A DNA stretch of 43,390 nt from UMGS1601 sp900553335 (GTDB lineage Bacteria > Bacillota > Clostridia > Oscillospirales > Ruminococcaceae), in NCBI GenBank assembly GCA_937920725.1, contig CALEUW010000026.1, positions 1 through 43,390 on the forward strand, in the 5' to 3' direction. Under the pieces are notes generated by a model, which saw only the letters and a list, made by a program, of their open reading frames with translations, was not told the DNA's origin and did not search any database. The translations under genes were made by a program, and so were the position numbers. Position 1 is the first letter of the stretch. The number at the start of each line of letters is the position of its first letter. Of the stretch, positions 1 through 7,976 are shown in pieces.

Positions 1-1951
1 CCGATACTGCTGTTACTGTCATGTCTGTTGATGTATCAGAATCAGACACTTTTACTGTTCCTGATACTGTATATGTTTCAATCGGATCGTCAACCTCTTC
101 GTATACACAAAACTCAAGCTTACCGTTTGCTGTAGCTACTATACAAGCAGCCTTGTCCTGCGAATCAAATGTTCCTGAAATTCCCTGCCAAATGTTTATC
201 ATTCCATTGTTAGAGCCATCGCTTGTTAAAACATTGCCGATCTTAAGGTCAGAGCTGTCAAATGTATAACCATTTATAGTAACACTGTTTACAAGCATAG
301 TGTTACTGCTTCCTTCCGGAAGATTAGCAAATCCCAAATTCCAAAATCCGGTGGTTTCAAATTCAGGAGTAAGCACATAATCATTTGTGCCGGACTTAAC
401 ATTTATTGTAAATGTAGGATATTCTCCGACTGCGTCAGTATCGCAATACTGATACATAAAATCTTCGTCGCCTGTTGAAGTAATATTATAAACAACTTCT
501 GTTATAGTTTTTGCCACCGGTTTTACATTTGCAGCCCTTCCTGCTTCCTTAAGATTGAAATATGCGTCTATAAGGCTATCATAAGCCGAAGCATACTTAG
601 TGCTGTCAGAAGCGGCTACGATCTTTTCTGCATTTGTAAGAGCAGTCGAAAACGGTTTCCATGTTTCAGCCGTGTAATTCTTTTCAACGCAAGCCTTTGC
701 AATAGAAATAGCTCTGTTGATATTCTCTTCATCTGTTGAATACACGCTTACCATAGCGTCAATGAGTTCCGGGAACACAATCTTACAAGATCCTCTATTT
801 ATAAGACCAAAGCTGTTTGATGAAGCTCCGTTATCCCAATATACAGGAATACATCCATACTGCTTAGCATATGTGAACATAGTGTTTACCCAGTGCGCTC
901 TGAAATATGTATTTCTTGGATCAGCACTTGATTTGTTGATACAACCGCACTCGCCGATTACAACAGGATAACCTGATTTTACGAACTTATCATAAACCTT
1001 TTTGATCTGACCTTCCATATCAGATTCCTTATTCTGATATCCTGCTGATTTATTAGGATCAGCTTCGCTTCCCCATTGCGTATATTTTGTGCTTGTACCA
1101 TCACCGGCAAAATCCCATGGACCATAATAGTGAACCGACACCATGATTCTTTTGCCGTTTATGCTGCTGTCCAAATGATTGTCAGTAGGTATTTTAAAGC
1201 TGTATCCGCCTTGCGAATAAACAGTCTGATCTATATCTGTATTCCAGCCCGGTATCAACAACCAACGCTTTGCATTGTTTCCCCCTGTCTGACGAACTGT
1301 ATCAACAAAGATCTGATTATATGCATTAATATTGTCATATGCCGAGAACTTCTGTCCGCTGTATTTACCGTCAAACTCTTCGTTCATTGATTCAAAGATC
1401 AAATGCTCGTCATAATCTTTAAATGTAGTAGAGATTTGCTCCCAACAAGCTTTATATTTTTCTTTTATCTCAACCTGCTTATCATCAGACTCCGCACATA
1501 GAAGCCATCCGCCGTCAACTGTGTAATATCCATCGCCGTGCATATTAATAATTACATACATTCCTATGTCATAAGCATAGTCAACAACTTCCTTTACTCT
1601 TGCAAGCCATGCTGAATCGATCTTATATCCTGAAGCCTTATCGCCTATTTTACTCAGATAAGATACAGGGATTCTTATTGTCGAATAGCCTGCGTCTTTA
1701 ACTGTCTGTATAAGCTTCTTTGTGATCACAGGATTTCCCCATTTTGTTTCACCGGGCGTACCGTCAGTTGCAGCTTCGAGCTGATTTCCCAAGTTCCAGC
1801 CTGCCGCCATAGCTTTTGTAATCTGCGTCTGATTTAAATCAGTGAATGTATCCGCTGCTCTTGTATCAGCCGCATATGCAAAAGAAGCACACATAGCGCT
1901 TATAGCCAATGCTGCCGCAGAAACAGCGCAAAGTATTTTTTTAAGTTTCAT
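1..1951 (-). CDS. GH5 endoglucanase (cellulase), secreted, 3' end beyond the window
   Basis: Secreted glycoside hydrolase, probably an endo-beta-1,4-glucanase acting on cellulose or related beta-glucans outside the cell. Start ATG at 1951 follows AAAGGAGG. 650 residues are visible with no stop before the window edge. Residues 1-28 form a signal peptide ending in an A-Y-A-type site. The GH5 domain spans about 40-390: GWNLGNQLEA near the start, IRIPVSY, acid/base Glu191 in FESMNEE, and nucleophile Glu334 in VVIGECG. The pattern resembles subfamily GH5_4. A helical linker (about 400-470) leads to a beta-rich, CBM-like module (about 475-610). Then comes the start of a domain reading TVSGTVKVSDSD, like the carboxypeptidase-regulatory-type repeats that often precede dockerins in Ruminococcus; a dockerin would lie outside the window. 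GH5 membership is firm; subfamily and substrate are inferred. Confidence 0.9.
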   Translation of the reverse strand, partial: MKLKKILCAVSAAALAISAMCASFAYAADTRAADTFTDLNQTQITKAMAAGWNLGNQLEAATDGTPGETKWGNPVITKKLIQTVKDAGYSTIRIPVSYLSKIGDKASGYKIDSAWLARVKEVVDYAYDIGMYVIINMHGDGYYTVDGGWLLCAESDDKQVEIKEKYKACWEQISTTFKDYDEHLIFESMNEEFDGKYSGQKFSAYDNINAYNQIFVDTVRQTGGNNAKRWLLIPGWNTDIDQTVYSQGGYSFKIPTDNHLDSSINGKRIMVSVHYYGPWDFAGDGTSTKYTQWGSEADPNKSAGYQNKESDMEGQIKKVYDKFVKSGYPVVIGECGCINKSSADPRNTYFRAHWVNTMFTYAKQYGCIPVYWDNGASSNSFGLINRGSCKIVFPELIDAMVSVYSTDEENINRAISIAKACVEKNYTAETWKPFSTALTNAEKIVAASDSTKYASAYDSLIDAYFNLKEAGRAANVKPVAKTITEVVYNITSTGDEDFMYQYCDTDAVGEYPTFTINVKSGTNDYVLTPEFETTGFWNLGFANLPEGSSNTMLVNSVTINGYTFDSSDLKIGNVLTSDGSNNGMINIWQGISGTFDSQDKAACIVATANGKLEFCVYEEVDDPIETYTVSGTVKVSDSDTSTDMTVTAVS

Positions 1952-2082
1952 AGTTTTCCTCCTTTTATTCTAAAAATACTTAATTATAATAACATGAAAT
2001 CGCCTTATTTTCCATTGACTAATTAGACAAATATAAACTCCACTATTTATGCAATAGCACTATATTAAAATTATAATTTGAT

Positions 2083-2115
2083 AAAAAAGATCGACAGGAA
2101 AACATTCCTGCCGAT
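2083..2115 (-). terminator. Rho-independent terminator of the EF-G-like gene
   Basis: The arms 2090-2100 and 2105-2115 pair (ATCG-A-CAGGAA with TTCCTG-C-CGAT, one mismatch). On the minus strand they are followed by a run of six T. It lies about 40 bases past the stop of the EF-G-like gene and upstream of the GH5 gene, so it separates the two units. Confidence 0.75.
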
Positions 2116-2156
2116 ATGATAAAATACTTAGTAAATATTATTATGTGTCAACTTTT

Positions 2157-4238
2157 TCAATCCTCTGTTGAATTCTTTAAGATTACGTCTGCAACAAGCT
2201 GAGGCGGAAGCTGTTCATATCTCGCCATTTCAAAACCAAATGAACCTCTTCCCTGCGTTGTCTGACGAAGATAGAGGGTGAAGTCCGACATTTCCGCCAT
2301 AGGAACGTCTGCAATAATTTCTGTCATTCCCTTTTTATCCGACGGATTCATTCCCAAAACCCTGCCTCTTCTCTTATTAAGCTCGCCCATTACATCTCCT
2401 GTGTTTTCATCAGGTACTATTACATTTAACGCACCGATAGGCTCAAGCAATACAGGATCAGCCTGACGCATACCCTCTTTGTATGCAATTGACGCCGCCA
2501 TTTTAAACGCCATTTCAGAAGAGTCAACCGGATGATAAGAGCCGTCAACCAGTATAGCCTTTAAGCCTACCACCGGAAATCCTGCTAAAACTCCCTTATT
2601 TACACTTTCCAAAAGCCCCTTTTCAACAGCAGGAAAATAATTTTTCGGAACTGCTCCTCCAAAAACTCTCTCCTCAAATATAAGCTCGTCTGAAACGCAC
2701 GGCTCAAATTCGATCCAAACATCTCCGTATTGTCCGTGTCCGCCTGACTGCTTCTTGTGACGGCCCTGAACCTTGACCTTTTTGCGTATGGTTTCCTTAT
2801 ACGGAATCCTCGGCGTTACAAGCTCAATCTCTATTCCAAAATCCCTTTTAAGCTTTCCGACAACAGTATCATGGTGAAGTCCGCCCAAGGCGCTTAGTAT
2901 CATTTCTTTCGTAGAATCATCCTGAACATAGGAAATAGTTTTGTCCTCTGAAAGAACCTTCGACATTGCAGATGAAATCTTGCTCTCATCACCGCCCTTT
3001 GACTTAACCGCCATGCTATGACAAGGCTTCGGGAACTTAATTATTTCAAGCTGTACGACTCTCTGAGGATCGCACAACGTATCGTTCGTTTCTGCATTCA
3101 GCTTTGTGGCAACAACTATATCTCCACTTACTGCTTCTGATGTGTCCTCAGTCTTTTTACCGCTTACAAACATAAGCTTTCCTATCTTTTCACCTTCACC
3201 CGTACGAGCATTTATAGCTTCCGTTCCCGTTTTAAGCTTACCGCTGAAAACCTTTATGTAGGACATCTTTCCTACAAACGGATCAGCAACAGTCTTAAAC
3301 ACAAACGCCGAAAGAGGAGCGTTTTCATCACATTCGATTTCAACAGGTTCTCCGCCCGAAGCAACACCTATTTTCCTTTCCTTCTCACTCGGAGCAGGCA
3401 TCAAAAGAGAAATCTCCTTTAAAAGCATATCAACTCCTGCTAAAGTAGTTGAAGATACACAAGTAACAGGAGTAATTATTCCCTCGTTCATTCCTTTATG
3501 TATTCCGTCAATAAGCTCCTTTTGCGTAAACGGCTCACCTGAGAAGAATTTTTCAAACAGAGCTTCATCCGTTTCAGCAACAGCTTCCGATACCGCTTCT
3601 ATAAGTCCGTCAATTCTGTATTCCATTTTCTCAGAAACCTCTGCCGTTGGCATATCAGTTTCTACTGCATTTCCGTTTTCGTCATATTTATACGCTTTCA
3701 TCTCTATAAGATTTACATAAGAAACAATTTTTCTATCAGAGATTACAGGAACAACAACAGGACAAACGGTAGGTCCGAACTCCGCCTTCAGAGAAGTCAG
3801 AACATTATTAAAGTTTGCGTTTTCATCGTCGAGCTTTGTAACAACAAACATTCTTGGTTTTCCGGTTTCAACTGCATAGTCATAAGCTTTTCTTGTTCCC
3901 ACCTTGACGCCCGATTTTCCCGAAACTGTAATCATTACCGATCCGCTCGCAAAGATTCCTTCCATCATTTCTCCGGCAAAATCAAACAACCCCGGAGTAT
4001 CTATAAGATTTACTTTAAAATCGTCCTTTTCAAGATACGACAAAGATGTGTAAACAGAGCATTTTCTTTTGATTTCCTCTGCTGTATAGTCAGAAACTGT
4101 GTTGCCGTCTGTTACCTTTCCGAGTCTATCCGACTTTCCCGATTTATATAAAAGCGCTTCAACAAGTGAAGTCTTTCCGGAACCTGCATGTCCGGCAATA
4201 GCTATGTTTTTGATTTTTGTACTGTCATATGTTTTCAT
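2157..4238 (-). CDS. EF-G-like translational GTPase (FusA paralogue)
   Basis: Cytoplasmic GTPase with elongation-factor-G architecture: G domain, domain II, and domains III to V running to the C-terminus. Walker A is GHAGSGKTS at residues 16-24. The G3 motif reads DTPGLFDF (80-87), so the His that canonical EF-G carries in DTPGH is Leu84. G4 is TKLD (134-137) rather than NKMD. These changes fit the EF-G-like paralogue family of Firmicutes, not the housekeeping fusA of the str operon, and no ribosomal protein genes are near. GGGAG at about 4249-4253 is 10 bases from the ATG at 4238 but only one base from the ATG at 4247, so I prefer 4238. The true role is unknown; ribosome binding is likely from the family. 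Confidence 0.9.
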   Translation of the reverse strand: MKTYDSTKIKNIAIAGHAGSGKTSLVEALLYKSGKSDRLGKVTDGNTVSDYTAEEIKRKCSVYTSLSYLEKDDFKVNLIDTPGLFDFAGEMMEGIFASGSVMITVSGKSGVKVGTRKAYDYAVETGKPRMFVVTKLDDENANFNNVLTSLKAEFGPTVCPVVVPVISDRKIVSYVNLIEMKAYKYDENGNAVETDMPTAEVSEKMEYRIDGLIEAVSEAVAETDEALFEKFFSGEPFTQKELIDGIHKGMNEGIITPVTCVSSTTLAGVDMLLKEISLLMPAPSEKERKIGVASGGEPVEIECDENAPLSAFVFKTVADPFVGKMSYIKVFSGKLKTGTEAINARTGEGEKIGKLMFVSGKKTEDTSEAVSGDIVVATKLNAETNDTLCDPQRVVQLEIIKFPKPCHSMAVKSKGGDESKISSAMSKVLSEDKTISYVQDDSTKEMILSALGGLHHDTVVGKLKRDFGIEIELVTPRIPYKETIRKKVKVQGRHKKQSGGHGQYGDVWIEFEPCVSDELIFEERVFGGAVPKNYFPAVEKGLLESVNKGVLAGFPVVGLKAILVDGSYHPVDSSEMAFKMAASIAYKEGMRQADPVLLEPIGALNVIVPDENTGDVMGELNKRRGRVLGMNPSDKKGMTEIIADVPMAEMSDFTLYLRQTTQGRGSFGFEMARYEQLPPQLVADVILKNSTED

Positions 4239-4309
4239 TATGTTCATACTCCCATCTTTGTATTTCTGTTTTATTCACATTCGACAATTATTATCAAAGT
4301 GTATAGTTA

Positions 4310-4338
4310 ATTATATACCATTTTAACAAAAATTGCAA
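4310..4338 (-). promoter_or_regulatory. Sigma-A-type promoter of the EF-G-like gene
   Basis: Read on the minus strand: TTGCAA (4333-4338), 17-base spacer, TATAAT (4310-4315). It lies about 70 bases upstream of the ATG at 4238. Confidence 0.7.
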
Positions 4339-4401
4339 TAGGTTAAGTGTATTTTTTATTAAAAACCAATATTTTTTCTGTGAAAAATGTTATCGACAAT
4401 C

Positions 4402-4440
4402 AAAACAAAAGCTGAGCGTGCCGAATTTATCGACACGCTC
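4402..4440 (-). terminator. Terminator of the small-gene operon
   Basis: Ten-base-pair hairpin (4414-4423 with 4431-4440, one G-U pair) followed on the minus strand by AGCTTTTGTTTTG. The stop codon of the last small gene overlaps the first stem base. Confidence 0.75.
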
Positions 4441-4801
4441 AAATAAGTAAATATCCAAGTGCGAGCATAAGCTTAATATCTCCGCCGTTTTTGTAAAGAA
4501 TATAAATAAGTATTCCTATGACCGCTTTGTCTTCATCTATGTTCAAATCGTCAAATATAGACTTATTGCTGCTGTTTTGTCTGCCAAGCCCAGCTATTGA
4601 ATTAAAAAAATCGCTTAGAGGCGATGCTGCTCGACGCTGTGCTTTCATTTTAGGCGGAGGGCTTTGCGCCTGAGTTTCGATATTCTCGGAAGTCACAGGC
4701 GGAATATCAATCGGCTCCCTTTGAGTTGAACCTGCGTACATTTGGCGCATTCTTCTCATTGCCTGTTCTCTCAGGGTAGAAAAATCGTCAGATGATGCCA
4801 A
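4439..4801 (-). CDS. Small protein of unknown function, hydrophobic C-terminus
   Basis: About 120 residues. I do not recognise a family. The N-terminal part is charged and Arg/Met-rich (STLREQAMRRMRQM), the middle is proline-rich and probably disordered, and the last 30 residues are hydrophobic (AVIGILIYILYKNGGD, then LMLALGYLLI). That ending could be a membrane-associated hairpin. An open frame extends to a TTG at 4816, but GGAGG (about 4810-4814) then falls inside it and sits 8 bases before another TTG at 4801, which I take as the start. The gene overlaps the end of the preceding gene by 14 bases, so the two are probably translationally coupled. Confidence 0.65.
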   Translation of the reverse strand: MASSDDFSTLREQAMRRMRQMYAGSTQREPIDIPPVTSENIETQAQSPPPKMKAQRRAASPLSDFFNSIAGLGRQNSSNKSIFDDLNIDEDKAVIGILIYILYKNGGDIKLMLALGYLLI

Positions 4802-5198
4802 GAAAGTCACCTCCAAGAAGTCCGCTTTCCTTTAAAAGAGGAAGCATTGAAAGCAGCCTTAAAATTTTTATTACCTTATCTACTTTAGCTTGCTTTTCCT
4901 CTTTTAAAAGCGGTTTTAACGCAAGCAGCAAGGCTACATTCTTATCGCTCTTTCCGCTTGCCTCTATCATGCCTTTTAGCTGCATTATTTTTCCGATATC
5001 TATATCAGGTATAGGCGATGCAGACGGTTTTGTATTTTCGCTCTCAGTTTTATTCTGCGTTTCTCCTCCTAATATTTTTGAAATGTCGAAAGGAGGATTT
5101 GAATTGTCAGACGAGTCGTCAGCACCGAGCATTGTGGCAAGTTCTTTTATCTGCTTCATGCTTTCTTCATCGTTTAACACTTCATTCAGCTTATTCAT
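4788..5198 (-). CDS. Small protein of unknown function with C-terminal amphipathic helices
   Basis: 136 residues from ATG 5198; a TTG at 5201 is also possible. I do not recognise a family. The N-terminus is acidic and helical (LNEVLNDEESMKQIKELATML), the middle is Ser/Asn/Pro-rich, and the C-terminus has Leu/Lys helices (LLLALKPLLKEEKQAKVDK, then LRLLSMLPLLKESG). The composition recalls small conserved clostridial proteins, some tied to sporulation, but I cannot place it. It is the middle gene of three and overlaps the next by 14 bases. The ribosome site (GGACGA) is weak. Confidence 0.65.
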   Translation of the reverse strand: MNKLNEVLNDEESMKQIKELATMLGADDSSDNSNPPFDISKILGGETQNKTESENTKPSASPIPDIDIGKIMQLKGMIEASGKSDKNVALLLALKPLLKEEKQAKVDKVIKILRLLSMLPLLKESGLLGGDFLGII

Positions 5199-5241
5199 CA
5201 AATCGTCCGTTTAAATCACCGCCCTTCTTTATCAAGTAAAA

Positions 5242-5478
5242 CTACTTTGAAAGCTTTTTATAAATCTCCTGTGCCTGAGGGGTTGCCAGTATTTTTTGTG
5301 CAATCTTCGGATCACTTAAAGCTTTTGTCAATCTATCCGCATCTGTTTTGTTCATACCACTCATAGCTTTATCAAAAGTACCGCTTTCAAGCTGTTTTTT
5401 CAGCGTTTCCGGCGATGTTCCGAGTTTCTTAGACGCAACAGAAAGCAATGCATCCAGCTGTTTGTCGTTTATCTTCAT
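5242..5478 (-). CDS. Small helical protein of unknown function
   Basis: 78 residues, first gene of the three-gene set. The frame is open to 5517, but GGAGG at 5486-5490 stands 7 bases before the ATG at 5478, giving an MKINDKQLDALL start. The protein is soluble, lysine-rich and probably all-helical, with no signal peptide or membrane segment. The motif KKLGTSPETLKKQLESG recalls short conserved clostridial proteins of unknown role. It is divergent from the phosphodiesterase gene, with about 100 bases between the starts. Confidence 0.7.
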   Translation of the reverse strand: MKINDKQLDALLSVASKKLGTSPETLKKQLESGTFDKAMSGMNKTDADRLTKALSDPKIAQKILATPQAQEIYKKLSK

Positions 5479-5581
5479 AATATACCTCCGAATAATACTT
5501 GTATTTAATAAAATCATATGTTATAATATCTTGAAATATCCCATAATCAATGATAAACATTTTAGAAAGAAGCGATCATTT

Positions 5582-6061
5582 ATGAAAATAGTCGTCTTTT
5601 CCGATACTCACGGGCTTATATCGTCTGCACAGGAAGTAGTTGAAAAAAATATCGATGCCGATTTGTTTATTTTCCTAGGCGATGGTGAGAACGATTATAA
5701 TTTTGTATACAACAACTACCCGCAAAAAAACTTTCTCGGAGTTTCGGGGAACTGCGATTACTACTCTGATCTTCCCGAAGTAGCTGAATTCTTTTTAAAG
5801 GGCAAAAAAATCGTTTATACTCACGGACACAGATACAATGTCAGAGGCTCTATCGACATTCTTTATTGTCTTGCGAAGGAACATGAGGCAGACATCGTAT
5901 TGTTTGGTCACACCCACGAAAGATTTTACAGCGTTCGTGACGGGATCCACTTTTTAAATCCCGGAAGCGCAACTATTCCCCGTGACGGGAAGGGACGGTC
6001 ATATGCTGTGATTGAGCTTACGGAAAAAACTATAGATATCAAACACTTTGATCTTAAATAA
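5582..6061 (+). CDS. YfcE/MJ0936-type metallophosphoesterase
   Basis: 159-residue cytoplasmic phosphodiesterase of the calcineurin-like superfamily. The metal ligands are all present in order: DTH in VVFSDTHG near the N-terminus, GDGEND, GNCD, a His in TYTHGH-like YTHGHR, and GHTHER. The family uses two divalent metals, commonly Mn, to cleave phosphodiesters; the natural substrate is usually unknown. The chosen ATG follows AGAAAGAAG and begins directly at the conserved MKIVVFSDTHG. The in-frame upstream extension (to 5348) is antisense to the small gene and lacks a ribosome site. It ends at a bidirectional terminator. Confidence 0.88.
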   Translation: MKIVVFSDTHGLISSAQEVVEKNIDADLFIFLGDGENDYNFVYNNYPQKNFLGVSGNCDYYSDLPEVAEFFLKGKKIVYTHGHRYNVRGSIDILYCLAKEHEADIVLFGHTHERFYSVRDGIHFLNPGSATIPRDGKGRSYAVIELTEKTIDIKHFDLK

Positions 6062-6090
6062 TATATGCGAAAAATTATTTCAATGTGAAA

Positions 6091-6125
6091 AAGGCGAGCG
6101 GTTTATTTTCCGTTCGCCTTTTTTG
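6091..6125. terminator. Bidirectional terminator between the phosphodiesterase and XRE genes
   Basis: Ten-base-pair stem (6091-6100 with 6111-6120, one G-U) flanked by T runs on both strands, placed between two converging genes. Confidence 0.85.
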
Positions 6126-6188
6126 ATTTTATAATGATAAGCTGTTTTCTAAACCGAAATTGATTTTATATAAGCAATTATTAATTTG

Positions 6189-6938
6189 CTATATTCTAAC
6201 CACCGGCATATAAGCGTATCCAATATTATGATCAAATGTATCAAAAACTTCCAATTCCTGTGCTCCGTTTTGAGCCATTTTAAAACCGTGTGCAGGCATA
6301 AAGAAATCTCTGATATATGCAAAAAGTTCCCATATTTCACATTGTTCTTTACTGATAAGCTGTGCTGTTCCTTTATCGGTATATGCACGTATAAATAATG
6401 ATGCCGGCATTTTGTAAACATCTACACCATCCGGCTGTTCTTCAGTCATAACCTCCCGCACAAACCCATATGCACGCGATCTCTCATCAAGCCAAAAGTT
6501 TACACTTAAATTGATATCATAAATCGGCAATACACTTTCCGAAAGTATACTAAAAGCAGCTTGCTTATCATCTTCGGTTACTGATTCAATTGCAGAATTG
6601 AAGCTGTCTAAATCCCTATAATCTTTTGCATATATAATTTTTCCAGCGAATATAGTTTCCGGTTTTTCAACTACTTCAAAAATTGCTCCGCCGATTTTAA
6701 TCGTTTCAATGATTTTTTCCGGTTTCTTTATTTCGGTATCCAATAAGCTGTCAACAGAAACATGAAGAATCTGTGCCAGTAGTTTTAGATTATGAACATC
6801 CGGTAAGCAATCACCATTCTCCCACTTTGATATCGCTTGTTCAGAAACGCCTATTTTAAGAGCTATATCTTTCTGAGTGTAATTCTTTCTTAGCCGAAAC
6901 GATTTCACTCTTTTTCCAAAATCAACTTGATTAAACAT
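6189..6938 (-). CDS. XRE-family regulator with a GyrI/AraC-type effector-binding domain
   Basis: 249-residue transcription factor. Residues 8-62 are a helix-turn-helix of the XRE/Cro type: YTQKDIALKIGVSEQAISKWENG, then LKLLAQILHVSVDSLL. Residues about 85-249 look like the effector-binding fold of the AraC-C/GyrI family (EVVEKPETIFAGK at the start, then the long FWLDERSRAYGF region, ending YMPV). That fold in known members binds small hydrophobic or cationic molecules. The ATG at 6938 follows GCAGGAGG. A TGTAACCGGTTACA palindrome lies just upstream, over the predicted transcription start. The ligand and target genes are unknown; the gene stands alone. Confidence 0.88.
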   Translation of the reverse strand: MFNQVDFGKRVKSFRLRKNYTQKDIALKIGVSEQAISKWENGDCLPDVHNLKLLAQILHVSVDSLLDTEIKKPEKIIETIKIGGAIFEVVEKPETIFAGKIIYAKDYRDLDSFNSAIESVTEDDKQAAFSILSESVLPIYDINLSVNFWLDERSRAYGFVREVMTEEQPDGVDVYKMPASLFIRAYTDKGTAQLISKEQCEIWELFAYIRDFFMPAHGFKMAQNGAQELEVFDTFDHNIGYAYMPVVRI

Positions 6939-6967
6939 ATTGATCCTCCTGCTATAATAATTCTCAT

Positions 6968-6981
6968 TGTAACCGGTTACA
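6968..6981. promoter_or_regulatory. 14-bp perfect palindrome, LacI/CcpA-like operator at the XRE promoter
   Basis: TGTAACCGGTTACA is a perfect inverted repeat with a central CG. It matches the catabolite-responsive-element form TGWNANCGNTNWCA at every fixed position. The promoter of the XRE gene reads TTGTTT, 16 bases, TATAAT (-10 at 6987-6992), which places the palindrome over the start of transcription. Binding by CcpA, another LacI-type protein or the XRE protein itself is inference. Confidence 0.6.
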
Positions 6982-6992
6982 TTTTTATTATA

Positions 6993-7277
6993 ACTTATAT
7001 TTTAAAAAAAACAATATTAAACATGCTTATGAGAAATTATTCTAACTAAACCGTAGGTTGTAATAAAGCATTCCGATTTATTTATCTGCCCATAATTCAA
7101 TTATAAAAGAGAAATACCCGAAAACCAATTGTGCCGCAGCAAACACAAATACACCTTTGACACAAAAATCAAAGGTGTATTGTTATGCTTCTATATCGCT
7201 GCATGTGAAGTTCGATATCAGATAAACTTAATGCCCTCCATCTAATGGTCTGCATTAACCTGTTTGATAAACCGAAT
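6993..7277. other. Gene-free region with two hairpins
   Basis: No convincing reading frame. A perfect 13-bp stem (7148-7160 with 7169-7181) could stop transcription from either side. A second, interrupted hairpin (7230-7256: AATGC/GCATT enclosing CCAT/ATGG) follows the DinB-like gene on the minus strand and may be its terminator. The rest is AT-rich with nothing I can name. Confidence 0.5.
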
Positions 7278-7970
7278 TTACACTTGCGAATGTATCTTAT
7301 TTCTAATACGCAAACTTGCTTCTATGTGCATAATCCAATGCCTTGAAAATGGCATTAGAATTAGTCCTCGAATATCTTTTTTGCACCAATAATCAATCAG
7401 CCAAATGGCAGCTTCATCATTGCTTACAACATTCAGCGATTTCAAGCATTCTTTTCTTTCTTCTGGTACTTTCCTTTTCAATTCGGCATAAGATAAGTTT
7501 CCGATTATCTTCTCGGTGCTTTCCTTTACTTCAAAAATATATGAATAAAGTTCTTTCAAATTAAGCTGTTTTGAAAAGTCCGCAATCTGATGTTTTACAA
7601 GTTCATTTCCTGTTGTTATGATGGGCGAATTGATACGTTCTTGATAATTTCCTGCAAAAAACACTTGTTCATCGTCACTCACCAATGTATGTGCAACTAT
7701 ATCTTCAATACGAAAAATATGCCAGATTGAATAAGCAATCGTCTTGCTATGATAACCGTCCGCATTTATAAATGGAATTGCACTGTATTCTTCTCTGTTT
7801 AATTCATCATTAAATGATGTTACCGTTTTCATTAAACGATTCCGTAAATCAAATAAAGTTTCAATACTTGCTTCATAAGTGTCTTTCCTTTTTATTTGTG
7901 TTTGTATAATTTTATTAAGTTCAGACCATTCCCTGTTTATAATCAATCGCCTCCAAAACTTTTGACTCAT
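7278..7970 (-). CDS. DinB-like four-helix-bundle protein
   Basis: 230 residues, probably soluble and all-helical. It resembles the DinB/YfiT-type metal-binding bundle: one His in SIWHIFRIED in the second helix and a pair in SRHWIMHIEA near the end would make a three-His site. Known members include thiol-dependent transferases and many uncharacterised stress proteins. It begins six bases after the stop of the fucosidase gene with no good ribosome site, so expression may depend on coupling to that gene. Family assignment is moderate; the reaction is unknown. Codon composition looks more AT-rich than that of the upstream gene, which may mean separate acquisition. Confidence 0.65.
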   Translation of the reverse strand: MSQKFWRRLIINREWSELNKIIQTQIKRKDTYEASIETLFDLRNRLMKTVTSFNDELNREEYSAIPFINADGYHSKTIAYSIWHIFRIEDIVAHTLVSDDEQVFFAGNYQERINSPIITTGNELVKHQIADFSKQLNLKELYSYIFEVKESTEKIIGNLSYAELKRKVPEERKECLKSLNVVSNDEAAIWLIDYWCKKDIRGLILMPFSRHWIMHIEASLRIRNKIHSQV

Positions 7971-7976
7971 CTTAAC

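Noticed and set aside
1076..1390. Plus-strand frame of 104 codons in the GH5 gene
   Set aside because: It is antisense to the GH5 catalytic domain, whose signal peptide and active-site residues are clear on the other strand.
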